This document shows positions 1 through 11,224 of a stretch of 64,000 nucleotides of DNA, in pieces. Origin of the DNA: Platerodrilus igneus (taxonomy: Eukaryota > Arthropoda > Insecta > Coleoptera > Lycidae). Under the pieces are notes generated by a model that was not told the origin of the DNA, did no database searches, and was given only the letters and a program-made list of their open reading frames with translations. The DNA lies in contig JARFIW010000942.1 in assembly GCA_036346225.1 (NCBI GenBank), positions 2,191,001 to 2,255,000 on the forward strand, in the 5' to 3' direction. A program made the position numbers and the translations under genes. Numbering within the stretch: position 1 is the first letter of the stretch; the number at the start of each line of letters is the position of its first letter.

Positions 1-480
1 TAAATTATCTAGTATTACTCTTCCTGCTTCTCCTTCAACTAACTCACTTACCTGTTGGAATTGTAAGAAAAGTGGACATACCTCTAATGTGTGCACATAT
101 CCCAAAAATATTTTTGTTATGGCTGTGGTCGTAGCAATACCTATACATCTAGATGCACAAATTGTAACCCTAACTTATCGGAAAACTTCCGCAGAGATAT
201 TCCTACTCGGGACGTGAATATCTTAAGAAATCAAAATCGTCCTCAACACCAGCTATTTAACGCACCCAGATGCCAATAGATTTAAAACAAAATTACTTCC
301 AATATTAAACCTTTACCTAATGTATCTAATAACAATAATACCGCTACCTTAAACTCACAAAAGAACTTACCTCCCTTATCTGAAGTATGTCGTACTACCC
401 CGACCGAATGGTCAAATTGGCTGAAAACAGTTAATTCCTTTTACCATAAAAATTCTGCTGCCTTACAACTTACTTTATCT
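1..480 (+). pseudogene. Gypsy-family gag 3' fragment with CCHC zinc knuckle
   Basis: This is the 3' part of a Gypsy (Ty3-like) gag. It starts inside the gene at the window edge and is clearly the same family as the gag at 45422-46741, aligning base by base over 1-475. A CCHC knuckle of the C-x2-C-x4-H-x4-C type is encoded at 53-94. A second Cys-rich segment (CYGCGR, then CTNC) lies in another frame from about 109, so the reading frame changes between the two motifs, exactly as in the second copy. Gag stops near 279. The match to the other copy is lost at about 475-480, which suggests a deletion joining gag to unrelated sequence. In a live element Gag would package element RNA in the cytoplasm. 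This copy is dead. Confidence 0.8.
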
Positions 481-1269
481 AGTTAGCGCTTGAAGTGAGC
501 GGACGTGTTTCACGCAGCTCCCGCATACAAGGCTACAAGTAAGTGTTTATATAGAGTTTTCATTACTTTTATTATATTTTAAGCTTTGCTTTTTATTGTA
601 TTTTATTTTTACTATTGTGCGGCATTAATTTTTAAACACAGGGCAGTGAAATAAAATTAAAAATAATAATTTAATTCGTTAAATAATAAATAAATCGCGT
701 TTTTCTTTGAATTTAAACTAACATCCGCGTTTAAAAATAAACTAAATTGAATTTTGGGCTAATAAAGTAAAAAACTAATAAACAAACACCCCAACATAAT
801 TTCAAAATAATTTAAAAGGCATTTTTAATAAATTTAAAACAAATACGGCGTAAATCGTGTAAAAGACCGCCTAAAACCATCTAAAAGTGTGTAAAATTTT
901 TATAGTGCGCGTATAATAAAATAACAACCTAAAAACCAAAATCTATGCCCTTTAAATTAAATAAATAGCTCAAAACCGTAAATTTCGAAATAAATTAAAT
1001 ATAAATATTCCATATTTTAAGTATAGGCGTACTTAAACACTCTTAAAGTCCAGTTTTTAGTGTAATTAGTGGTACAACATTTGAAGCTCTAGTAAAAACG
1101 GGGTAAGTGCATTTCCGGTACCGCATTCCAATAGCGCGTGTTTTTATTTGTTTATTTCCACAGTTCAATTTAAAGTACAGTATTTTATAAATAATATTTT
1201 CATGTAATTAGCTTATTTAAATTTGATTTGAATGTTTAAAAATTTAACATAAATAAATAGTGTTGTTAA
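481..1269. other. AT-rich noncoding stretch
   Basis: No open frame, RNA gene or repeat match within the window was recognised. The first 60 bases are more GC-rich and end in a splice-donor-like ACAAGTAAGTG near 535-545, but nothing ties this to a gene. It may be interior or leader sequence of the flanking Gypsy relic. Confidence 0.4.
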
Positions 1270-1670
1270 GAAATTAGTAAGATGGTACTGTTGGTAAATT
1301 TGTTGATTCACAACCATGTCATGAAAAAGTTTTGATGTGTATTGTTTACATAAAAATTTGCTAAAATGTATAGTAACTTGCTCTCTTGGGCATTTTGAAA
1401 TTTCGACATTTGCTTGTCAAAGAAAAAACAGTTTAACTGCAATGCTTATGTGCGTGTGCACTTAAAAACTGTTTAGTTATTGTATATATGGTAGGCGAAC
1501 TGTCGCATTTGTTTAAGTTATAGTAGTGTTTCGTACTCTCCGACAAATTTGTGCTGTCGATTATAACTGCGCCACATCAAAGACTCGTGTGTGCATTTAT
1601 AGATGTAGTTAAAAAACAATGGGGCTACACATTCCGTTTCCTGGTTGTTATAAAACTTTAAACTTTTTGG
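1270..1670 (+). repeat. Gypsy 3' noncoding relic
   Basis: This segment matches 51540-51930, the noncoding region upstream of the 3' LTR of the nested Gypsy element. Shared blocks include GGTAAATTTGTTGATTCACA-type sequence at about 1287, CCGACAAATTTGTGCTGTCG at about 1540, and TTCCGTTTCCTGGT at about 1634. Together with gag at 1-480 it marks one internally deleted copy of the same Gypsy family in plus orientation. Confidence 0.7.
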
Positions 1671-2112
1671 TTAATATAATGCAGAGGGTGGCTTCAGTTA
1701 AGGTGACATAGAGCCAAACAGTGTTACGGACTAGTCTCGGGGTCTATTCCTGCGGAGGCATGAGATGGGGGGGGTCTTTTATTAATTAACTTGTCTTTAT
1801 ACAATTTTAGGGCGCCACTACGTCACACACATAAACACGAAAATAATCTTCTTAAGGAAAGACGCAGATAAACCTTAAGGGAATCAACTTATACCTGAAG
1901 ATTGATACTCAACAACATAACTGTGTTTCTTATACACTTAAACCTTGTAGCTAGAATTTTCAGAAATAAAACTATTACCTTAGTTTGCAGATATGTAATA
2001 ACGTTATTTCAAGTTCTTGTATATACAAAAAAAATTAATAAAATAAATTAAAGACAACCAAAATTATAAGACATGAAGTGAACAGGTCTTATCGGTGTTG
2101 GATTAAGAAAAT

Positions 2113-2250
2113 TAGCAGTTACTAGTGGGTGAAGCCCATCATAAGAATAACATTTCATTACATTAAAAAAAAGCTTCAAACCTAGCAATTATTAATGGGT
2201 GAAGCCCATCATAAAATTAATATTTCATAACATTACACAAATGCTTCAAG
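2113..2250. repeat. Two-unit tandem repeat, about 70 bp period
   Basis: Two diverged units start at 2113 and 2183. Each holds TGGGTGAAGCCCATCATAA, which contains a small hairpin (TGGG/CCCA), followed by ATTTCAT-ACATTA and GCTTCAA. The flanks 1671-2112 and 2251-2980 show no gene. Confidence 0.7.
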
Positions 2251-2980
2251 CAAAGATCTTTGTTCTCGGCTCACAAGGATAAGTCAAAGATTAGCTTATC
2301 GTACAACTCATTTGTACTACATACATGTACTTGTTTAAGTAAACATGCAAGTCCAGGTGTTTATCTGACAGATGTTAAACCAAGATGTGCCTTAATCGAC
2401 AATATAAATTTAACAATTAATACAAGAAATTTAGCCAAATTATCTAACATATTTTAAATAAAGTGCAATTATTTTTACCGGAAACTTTCTAATTCTGTAA
2501 TCAAAACACTAAAACTATTATTAAATCGTCAAGCCAATTGGTTTACTTATATTCTGTGGCACATAATTTATACTAATAGAAAAGCTTTTACACGTTAGTG
2601 TATGAAACTATGCTTACAACACCTGCAGATTACAGGCACGAGCAACTCAACCACCTTACAAATGAATGCATCATCATGTCGAAAGTTTATCGACTTCCAT
2701 ACGAACCAAAACCATACTAATCAATTCCGTAATCCAAAATTTATTTATACTTAACGATGAAACTTGTAGATGAAATTTATAGGTGAAATAATAGGTGAAA
2801 CTGCTTGCGTTTTATCGACCTTGTTTCTGCTGCGGATTGTCTTCCATTCTCCTAACTTATCTCCTTTTCATACACCAGGCGACATGTCTCTCCCACGAAT
2901 CCAACTGAACACCTCATCTTGGTAGGGAACTTCCTACCACGTTTAATATATGTCTTTTGCGGACTACATCTGTTACAATC

Positions 2981-3106
2981 ATGGTCGATCAAGTACGTCA
3001 AGCAGATGCATTAAAGCTAACGCGCATGACGGCACGGATCGATAAACGGGTCGACTACATTTTCGCGCCTGAATCACGGCAATCCTTCGAACATATAGCA
3101 GTTTAA
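2981..3106 (+). other. Short unassigned open frame (41 codons)
   Basis: An ATG-started frame begins MVDQVRQADALKLTRM and ends at TAA. Its base composition is less AT-rich than the flanks and its codons look coding-like, but I recognise no family. It could be the start of a retroelement gag, an exon, or chance. No partner exon or splice site is evident. Confidence 0.2.
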
Positions 3107-4527
3107 TAATTGCCTATATATGATGTTACACTGCCTCTCCGAAAAGAAAAATGAGAGGTTAACAAAACCAAAATAACCCAAACCGAACATTTTTTTTTTA
3201 TACGAATCAAGTAAACAAAGAACAAAGCCTAACATAAAATACGACCTGACTTCAAAAAAATTTAACTATGTACGGGATTAAATTGGGGAGTGTATTGGAC
3301 AATAATTAATACACACCAAAATTAATCAATTGAGTGCTACGGTAACTGCGCATACCACACGTCCGTGAAAAGTCATAATTGGGAATGCACAATCGGGAAT
3401 TGTCGAATAGGTAAGTCCAACACTCAAAAGTTAAAAAAATAGAATGACATAAAACGAAAGTCAAGGATACTTGTACAAATACAAAAATTTTTACAAAATT
3501 CTCCAAACTTATACTGATAAATGTTAATATTAATTTCAAAAAATTTACAATATCTTTTAATCCTGCTAATATTGACTTTATACCTAAATTTATTTACATA
3601 ATTACAACTATATTCGTCAGCTCCACTAAACAAAAGAACTTCAAAGTGCTGAAGAATAATAAAACATCGAGGTCTGAATCACCAATCATAACGGAGTTCT
3701 GCCTGATCAAATTTATATCACTCAACTCTGTGATCATGTAGTTTCTCCTAGACATTACCACAAAACATCAACCATATAATGAAGCATTCAGCTTCCTAAA
3801 AATTTAGCCTGACAATAGTTCAAGCCAAACACCACTGTAAACTATTCCTACACCATATTATGATATAGTCTTTATATCCGAACAGGATATAGCAAAACCC
3901 AAAATGAACTAAGTTCAGATAAACCAAACATGTTGGTCTACAATCATCCCATGCCAAGACTACATACTGACAAGCAGCCAATGAAGAATTTCATCTAAAC
4001 CAACAAAAAAAATAAAAGTATGCCCACAAATAGGGATTCATTAACTATACTATACATACTATATCAAATAACCATGAACAAAACAAAGCTTAATATTTAC
4101 ACAAGTAAATTATACTAAAACAGCTTATTTAAAGAAGACATACTAATTAAAAATAAAACATCAAGGTCTATAAAACGCAAGCTCAAAAAACGCGTACACT
4201 CAAATGCATTTTTTCACCACGAAGATGTCTCTACTTATCTCAACATCTCCACTATGATTACGGTAAGATCACATCGAAAGAGGAACACAGGACTAAACTA
4301 TTAGAAAACGAAAAGCGATAAAAAGTGTTTCCTTGCGAACTATCTTCTGGAATTAATAAAGTGAAAACTTACTAGTTACCATCAAAAATATATTCTATAA
4401 GACTAAAAAATTCTTGACCAGAACAAACAATAAATAGACAAAAATGTTTCTTATTTCAAATCAAGATATCAAGAGCATTGCTTAACCTTCAGAAGTGTCA
4501 TTTGGATCTAAAGTAGAAAAAGACTTC
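3107..4527. other. AT-rich stretch without recognisable gene
   Basis: Only short chance frames are seen. A phrase close to AAAACATCGAGGTCT occurs twice, at about 3660 and 4156, suggesting an old repeat. Nothing else could be assigned. Confidence 0.4.
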
Positions 4528-4786
4528 TGTTATAACTTAGTAAATTTTGTCCCGTAATATAAACATAACATTGCAACCTGAAGTACGAATTTATTATTTG
4601 AACTTACAAAACGTAAAAAACATTATTTAGTACAATCATCATCATATCATAGCTTAACTTTATTTTTCCATGACAGTTCTCTCATGAATGACAACTTAAT
4701 AACATTTCCCGGCAACGAACGTTCTCATCCAATACTGCCAACTATTATTACTATGGCGCTAAATATAAATATACAAAATCATAACA
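4528..4786 (-). repeat. Probable 3' LTR of minus-strand Gypsy element
   Basis: Read on the minus strand, a TGTTATG start at 4786 directly follows a purine-rich tract, as expected for the 3' LTR of the Gypsy relic at 4864-6287. A polyadenylation-type AATAAA lies inside, near 4655-4665. The far end (ATAACA at 4528-4533) is a guess from the TG...CA rule; no second LTR copy is in the window to confirm it. Confidence 0.5.
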
Positions 4787-4801
4787 GTTCCTTCCTTTCT
4801 T
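4787..4801 (-). other. Polypurine tract
   Basis: On the minus strand this reads AAGAAAGGAAGGAAC and abuts the LTR start TGTTATG. Such tracts prime plus-strand DNA synthesis in LTR retrotransposons. Confidence 0.6.
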
Positions 4802-4863
4802 AAAAAAATCAAAATGCTAACACAATCAGTCATTAAGAAAATAACAATCTAAAGCATATAAAA

Positions 4864-6287
4864 TTATAAATTCAATTTTACTAAAGGTTTCCTTACTCTT
4901 TCGCTTCTACGTAATGCTAGAGGCAGTGTAGGTGTGACTGGTACAGGCTTGGTTGGAACAACAGTTGTTTGATCATCTTCTAGGACGTTATGATCAGGGG
5001 CAGATGCCAAATTTAAACTAGAACCAGGTATAGGATCTAATTCTACTGCTTGATTTGTAACAGTATCACCTATTTTATACATTTGATCTGTATGACGTCT
5101 CCAAGTACGTCCATCATCCATTTTGATGTTATAATGTAGTTTACCAGTCTTATTTTTTACTGTACCCATATTCCACTTATCCTCCCCTGAATAATTTCTA
5201 GCTGCTACTCTATCTTCTTCATCAAAAGATCTATTGGTAACATTTTTATCCAAATAAGGTTTAGGTTTAGAAGTTTCCGGTAACATTAAGTGAAATTTTG
5301 TTTTGGGTTGATAATTAAAAATTATCTCTGATGGAGATTTTTCCGTTGCTGAATGTGGGGTAATGCGATAATGCATTAATATTTGCGATAAATAAAAATC
5401 TAACAGTTCTTTGTTTATAGGTAAGGCTCTCAACTTGCCTTTTAAGGTTTGCACAAACCTTTCAGCTAATCCATTAGTGGCTGGATGGTATGGTGCTGTT
5501 CTTTTATGTTTAACACCATTAGAAATTAGAAAATTATCAAATTTTGAATTTGTAAACTGTGTACCATTGTCAGTACATAAAACTGAAATTAGGCCAAAGG
5601 TAGAAAATATTTTCTCAATATCTTTATTGTCTTTTCGGTGGTAAGTTTATCCATAATATAAACTTCAGGCCAACGCGAATAAGCGTCTACTAATATAAAA
5701 AAAATATGTACCCATAAACGGACCTGCAAAATCCAAATGACACCGTTCAAAGGGTCTTGTAGGAGGCATCCAGTGATGTCTCTCAACCTTTAGAGGATTT
5801 CTCTTATTTTTACTACAAGAATTACAATTCTATACGTATGCTTCAATATCTGAGTCAATATTGCTCCACCAGCAAAAGCTGCGTGCAAGCGCTTTCATAC
5901 GACTAACTCCAAAATGAGCTGCGTGCATTTCATTTAACACTTTAGACTTCAAACTGTCTGGAATTACAACACGAATTCCACGCATAATTACTCCTTTTTT
6001 GAATAGAGAATTCTAAAGGATCAATTCCAAATCTAACTTCAGCAGGTATATCTGTTCCTGCTCTTAAAGCATGTAATAAACGATTTAATTTAGGATCGTC
6101 AATTGTTGCCTGAGCTAATTCGTAAACATTAGTAGGCATAGTTTCAATTTGATGTATTTCGTAAATGTCAGATTCCTCAAGAGCAACTTGATCTCCAGAA
6201 TCTATTGGTAATCTACTACACAAATCAGCATTTGCATTTTGTTCAGATCGTCTATACTTAATACTATAGTTAAACGCCTATCGCCTA
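4864..6287 (-). pseudogene. Gypsy pol relic: RNase H end and integrase
   Basis: Minus-strand remains of a Gypsy pol. In order: the end of RNase H (YRRSEQNANADLCSRLP, about 6240-6190), a linker, a zinc-binding integrase N-terminus, the catalytic core with LDFAGPF near 5725, CTDNGTQF near 5565 and the Glu in NGLAERFVQ near 5460, and a C-terminal domain ending in RRHTDQMY and a Pro/Ser-rich tail (longest frame 4864-5454). The frame is broken near 5590-5640, 5700, 5830 and 5990. The core DDE residues are still visible. It is followed by a polypurine tract and LTR. Gag, protease and RT are missing: at 6288 the sequence switches to a gag start from a different Gypsy family. In a live element the integrase would insert cDNA into host DNA in the nucleus. 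Confidence 0.85.
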
Positions 6288-6370
6288 TCATTTTGATTGG
6301 TTGCCGCTTGAATATTCCGCGACTCTAACTCAAAGATCGTTTCAAAAGCTTTAAGGTGTACGGGATTCAT
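6288..6370 (-). pseudogene. Gypsy gag N-terminal fragment
   Basis: Minus-strand ATG at 6370 opens about 28 codons beginning MNPVHLKAFETIFELESR and containing ATNQNDRR. This closely matches the gag start of the nested Gypsy element at 45422 (MNVSHLK..., ATNQNDRR). The match stops at a stop codon at about 6286, where the unrelated integrase relic begins. It is therefore a fragment of the same family as the 45-50 kb element, joined to another Gypsy lineage. Confidence 0.75.
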
Positions 6371-6763
6371 TGTACTATAGTGTTTGAGAAAGTAGATATA
6401 CCAAGAACAAGTTTCAGGGGATTACGATAATTGTGTGAAGAACAAAATTTTCTCTAAGAAAGAATCTGTTACCTATAGTTTATTATATAGATTATAAGAA
6501 ACCGGTTTAAAATCATGGCAAACAAAGATAATATGATAGTTAACTAAAATTTAAACTAAAAACAGCTTTCAATAAACTAAACCAAAATCGGTTAAAACAG
6601 GTATATAATCAAACTTAATATGATATCCAAATTTTTTTTATAAGGGATAGCAAATAAACAATGAAGTTAACTTATATAGAGGTACTTACAAAACAAATTA
6701 TTTAATCCAAAAAGCACATTTTTATTCACTTAGAAGTGAGGTTAAGATAGTTATTAAACACAT

Positions 6764-6771
<8 letters not shown>

Positions 6772-6799
<28 letters not shown>
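6772..6799. repeat. (TA)n microsatellite
   Basis: About 14 uninterrupted TA units. Confidence 0.95.
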
Positions 6800-6801
<2 letters not shown>

Positions 6802-8787
6802 CGTGGAAATTATAGGTTAAGAAGGGTATATAGGTCTAGATAATAAACTTTTAACAACTATGTATATAGGAAATAGGAACAATTTATTTACGCGCCAAAT
6901 TAATCAGTTTAGATAGTGAAAACGGGCGGTTATTAAAATTGCATAAACGGGTAGAAGCTTTAGGGTACATGAAAACTCAAGGATACGCATAATTAGTTGT
7001 AATATTTTAAATCAAGCGCATGGTATAAGAAACGGAGCTTTTGAGTATAGAAAATCAATAATTTAAACGCATATTTCCATTTAAATAAACGAAACGTTGG
7101 TTATACAAATCTTAAGAAGTGCTAAAACTCGGAATTATTATTTTAAACGGATAAGTTTACTTCAATGAAACACCAGATAGTTAAATGTCAAGTTCAAAGA
7201 ACTGAAATATACGTTGGGACAAAATTCTATAGAATTGTTGGTAACGGTCGTTGCGACAAGCTGCTAAAATAACAAATGCTTTGAAGACTAAGTGAAATAA
7301 ATTATCTATAATGTAAAACAGACAGAGAACAGGTATAATAAAACATTGGTTACAATACACGGCTAAAATACGCAGTAGATTTGGAGGTCAACCACAATAT
7401 CGATTTTCTGTAGCTTTAGAGGGGTTCTAAAAGAGACAATAAATATGGGTGAAACAAAGAAAGGTAGCTATGGAGTTGAACGTTAAAACGGGGGAAAGCA
7501 ATATAATTGGTCGAAGGCTAGAAGTTTTGAGAAGCTCCCGTCGGTTAGATGTGGTTAAGAGGATTTCATGGTAAAGCCGGGTAAACTAGGAATTTTTCAG
7601 ACGTTGAAGTTCGTTACGAACAAAATTTTGAAAATTGCTTTTAAAAATAAGCCTTCCGATAAAAGAGGGTCCGTGAGGGGTACTGAAAACGTATAAATAC
7701 ACAGGAAGAAGTATTAAAGCTCTCTTAGATATCTCTTAAATCTTATATCTATTACGTGCTCTTACGTTGTATTGATTGTCGTTTACTCGTTGAAGTAGCA
7801 TACAACACCCTATTTAAACGTGTGTAAAACTGTTAGTAACGTACCGGAAATGTATTAAAAGTGTGCTTTACACGTGGGTGCTAGTTTATCAAAGGTGCTG
7901 TTACTACACGATACAATCTAATGATAGGATGGTACTTGGGTAAGCAAATCGAATAGTTAGAAACAAGTATGCGTGAAGTGTAGTGGTTATGGAAGGTTAA
8001 GCTTGGTAGAGACCATTATCCGGGTACAAATACTAAAAGTGGTGGCCGAGATTTGGATAACCAGTGGACATGAGCTGGATCCAGGTATAATCACGAAGTG
8101 TATGGACACAACGACGAGGGTTTTGGTACACATCTTCAGAGGTAACGACGGACGAATCTTACTCCAGGTAGGGAAAATTTATTTCTTGCTTTTGTTTGAA
8201 CATTTGTGCTGGTATTTTGCGCTTGAGGTGTATTTTATTACCATAAAACTCATTTGAAGGGGTATATGTACAGGACATTTGATATTGATTATTTGAAATG
8301 TTTATTAATGACTTAAAAATGTTGTTGCAAGGAGTAAACGGGTTTTTAGCTTTATTTTAAACAAAAATGCGATGTGTAAACGCATTCAGAGTAAACTGGG
8401 TTATACTGAGCTCAAAAAATTAAAAAAAAATCAATTTAGGGTTGCACGACGGGCCCATCTACTCGTCTAAAATAAAATTGTTGGAATATATTAAAATCAT
8501 AAAATTTTAAAAGATTTAAAGATTGAGATGGTAACATTTTTATCAAACTGTATATACAAATGTGTAAATATTTTCTTACTTATGGAAACTTGTTAATACG
8601 TGTAAATAAAAAGGTTGTATGTCTTGTTGCATTATTTGAGTGGTAATTTCATTTAACTGTATATGAGAGAAAGAGTGAATTTAGGATGGTTGGTATCCAA
8701 GAAGAAGCAGATTTTAGAGCTAGCCGAGGTGTGCAGAAATAAGGAGGCGTTCCAAAGGTATTGTAAGAATTTTTTTAATTTTTAGAA
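6800..8787. other. Stretch without recognisable gene
   Basis: The longest frame (about 94 codons, 7973-8257, +) shows no family resemblance and its C-terminal half reads like chance hydrophobic sequence. Some of this may be leader or LTR of the minus-strand Gypsy fragment whose gag start lies at 6370, but no paired LTR was found. Confidence 0.35.
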
Positions 8788-8962
8788 ATTTTAGGACGGC
8801 CCAAAGAGGCGAGCTCGAGGGTTCCCGACTTCACAGCACTTTTATGACGCCCAATCCGTGGGGCGAAATTTGGTTTAGAGAGATCCACTGCAATTTTATG
8901 TTGGCCTAAGCGTGGGGCTTGATTGGTTTTAGGGAGATCTCGAGTGTTCCCAACTTCCACTG

Positions 8963-8963
<1 letters not shown>
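8788..8963 (+). repeat. Tandem tRNA-Lys PBS-like modules
   Basis: Three degenerate modules with roughly 60-75 bp spacing resemble the retroelement primer-binding site complementary to arthropod tRNA-Lys(CUU), whose consensus is TGGCGCCCAACGTGGGGC. They read GACGGCCCAAAGAGGCGAGC (about 8794), GACGCCCAATCCGTGGGGCG (about 8846) and TTGGCCTAAGCGTGGGGCTT (about 8901). The last two are each followed by a TGGTTTTAG-GAGATC phrase. The array ends in a dinucleotide tract. Related arrays lie at 20400-20640 and 22276-22530 on the other strand. Function, if any, is unknown. Confidence 0.6.

Positions 8964-9009
<46 letters not shown>
8964..9009. repeat. (AT)n microsatellite
   Basis: About 23 AT units directly abutting the PBS-like array. 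The following 600 bases (9010-9619) show no gene. Confidence 0.95.
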
Positions 9010-9011
<2 letters not shown>

Positions 9012-9619
9012 TTTAATCTCAAATTACGTTAGCTAATTATTCAACAGAAATGCCAATGCCAATTAACTCAGTTTAAAATATACATAAAAGGTAAACAAAC
9101 ACCATCAAAATTGCGGTTTTGATCATTTAGAATGACATTCCAAGCTCCATCAAATGTCACCACAACATAAGATAAAAAGTTACTAAATGCGGTCTTGCCA
9201 ATTTGCATTTTTTCTACCCAAAAGCCACTAAAAATTAAAAAAAAAATTTTTTATTATTTTACTTGAGTGAAAAACCTAATTTTCCTACAAAGATATATTC
9301 AAAACTAACATCTTACAAGATAAATTAGAGGTTAAGACAAATTTAATTTTCAACACACGTATTGAGCGTCACTGATACGTTTCCCGCGTTTCACATTATT
9401 GCGCAATCGTATAATATAACATGTTTACGCTGCAAATTGTATCAAATACCAAACACGTTTAAAAGTGATACAATTCCTAATTTATAATATAAATAAAGCA
9501 ATATACTCACTTAAAACGCGCCTTGCAGTTATATCCCAGGGCCATCTCCTTGTTTTTTTGTGTGGGTTACATCACGTCATTGTTTAGTCCAAATTTAGTC
9601 GTCCCTCCTCTATTGCTCG

Positions 9620-9936
9620 TACGTAGGTAAGACAAGAAGGATACAGGTAAAGGTACCCGAAGATAAAGATAAAAGGAACCTACATCCTAAAAAAGAAAAA
9701 AGACAGATACACGATACAGGTAGCTGTTCTCGGCTTCAAAGTCTCGTGGCTAATGGCGTCGTATCACACACTGCGCACTTGTGCCATTCACTCCGCGCCT
9801 GCGCATTCTTTTGCGCAAACGCAACTGTCCGGAATGACGGAAATTAACAAGTTTATTTGAAAATATTCGCGGGAATTTACTCACATATTTATACTTAATC
9901 TAAAGGTGATACATAGCCGATTTTTGGCATGTAACA
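9620..9936. repeat. Interspersed repeat B, copy 1
   Basis: Matches 17740-18023 along its length: AGGTACC, AAGGAACCTACAT-CCTAAAAA, CACTCCGC, CATTC-TTTTGCGCA-ACGC, GTGATACAT, and an end in TTGGCATGTAACA. A third, shorter copy ends at 31790. On the minus strand the terminus reads TGTTACATGCCA, which would fit an LTR start, but the other boundary is unclear. Confidence 0.75.
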
Positions 9937-9944
9937 ATTACCGA

Positions 9945-10165
9945 TTTGATATTTTTTCAATATATCTTTTCGCACAGTCAACATTAGTTGCAGATATTAC
10001 ACAACCAAGCCCTGTAGTTGTTTATAATAATCATCAGGATTATCTGCGTTTATCTTTTCATCAATAGGTTTTCTGTCTTAAAAGTGATTGGACACGTACC
10101 TGCACTTATTTATATTCTAAGCTAGCCTACACAGTTCCCTGAAATTCCCACTCAGCCTATATACA
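9945..10165 (-). repeat. LINE 3' tail, copy 1
   Basis: Homologous to 11225-11475, the presumed 3' untranslated tail of the minus-strand LINE at 11519-13620. Shared phrases include ACACAACCAA-CCCTGTAGTT, TATAATAATCATCA, GAGCTAGC-type and TTCCCT-AAATTCC. It represents a second, strongly 5'-truncated LINE insertion in the same orientation. Confidence 0.65.
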
Positions 10166-10222
10166 GCTCGGATCCACTTCTATTGTTTTCTAATTATATG
10201 TCCTATTTCATCGAGATTCAGT

Positions 10223-11182
10223 GGTATGTGAAGGGGGCGTCGCCGTGGATCAATGTAGTAAGCGTAAGGCTACGGATCCCAAGGCCCTGGGTTCAAATCC
10301 CGACACGGCCGACTGCTTGAAAAATGGCAGGTGAGCATTTTTCACAAAATTACGCCCTCGTTCGGATGAGAGGTTAAATGGAGGTCCCGTGTGAGTATTG
10401 TCACGCACGTTAAAGATCCCTACCTTGCCTGGAACGGCAAGGGTTCGGCAAAATTCTAAATTTCCAGGCAACAAAAAACTCGCCTCCTGGCCAATGTAGT
10501 ACCTTCTGGTGGAGCATTGGAAATGTAAATGAACGGTATGTGAAGGAGAAGGCGGTTCCGTGACGTAGTTGGTATGTATGTGACTACTATGCCCAAGGTC
10601 CCGGGTTGGAATCCCGACACGGTCCGCTTGAAAAATGTTAGGCGAGCAGTTTTCACAAAAATACACCCTCGTTCGGATGAGAGGTAAAATGGAGGATCCG
10701 TGTGTATGTGTGTGTGTGTGTGCGTGCGTGCGTGTGTTGTCACGCACGCTAAAGATCCCTACGTTGCTTAGAACAGCAAGGGTTCGGCAAAATTCAAAAT
10801 TTTCCAGGTAAAAAAAGAATCGCTTTATGGCCAATGTAGTACCTTCGGGTGGAACATTGGAAAATCACATGTACGGTATGTGAAGGAGAAGCGGCTCTAT
10901 GGCATAGTTGGTATGCGTGTGATTACTACGCCCAAGGTCCCGGGTTCGAATCCCGACACGGTCCGCTTGAAAAATGTTAGACTAGCATTTTTTACAAAAA
11001 TACACCCTCGTTCGGAAGAGGTAAAATGGAGGTCCGGTGTGTGAGTTTTGTCACGCACGTTAAAGATCCCTACCTTGCTTGGAACAGTAAGGGTTCGCCA
11101 ATATTCAAAATTTTTCAGGTAAAAAGAACTCGCTTCCTGGCTAATGTAGTACCTTGAGTGGAGCATTGGAAAATCACATGTA
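10223..11182 (+). repeat. Tandem array of three tRNA-derived SINE units
   Basis: Three head-to-tail copies begin with GGTATGTGAAGG at 10223, 10535 and 10875. A fourth begins at 11183 but stops within about 30 bp. Each unit has a tRNA-like head with a B-box such as GGTTCGAATCCCGACACGG, a body with CGTTCGGATGAGAGGT and TCACGCACGTTAAAGATCCC, and a tail with CCAATGTAGTACCTTCGGGTGGA and a closing ACATTGG that can form a 7-bp stem. Unit 2 is longer because of a (TG)n/(CG) tract at 10701-10740. Units are clearly diverged from one another. Such SINEs are transcribed by RNA polymerase III and mobilised by a partner LINE. The array is bracketed by two LINE tails. Confidence 0.85.
10891..10966 (+). promoter_or_regulatory. 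tRNA-like head with internal pol III A and B boxes
   Basis: Best preserved of the three heads. The A-box is TGGCATAGTTGGTATGCG (about 10900), the B-box is GGTTCGAATCC (about 10943), and the ends GCGGCTC/GGTCCGC resemble an acceptor stem. It is a SINE promoter rather than a functional tRNA, since it is embedded in the repeated unit. Confidence 0.7.
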
Positions 11183-11224
11183 GGAGTATGTGAAGGGGGT
11201 TAAGCAGCCTGTGGCTGCCAAGAT

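Noticed and set aside
2113..2250. CRISPR-like repeats
   Set aside because: Only two diverged units without unique spacers, in a eukaryotic sequence.
7973..8257. 94-codon plus-strand gene
   Set aside because: No family resemblance, no splice or promoter context, and the second half is biased Phe/Leu/Ile chance sequence.
10250..10834. 194-codon minus-strand frame with repeated segments
   Set aside because: It is the reverse reading of the tRNA-SINE units; the internal repeats follow the SINE period.
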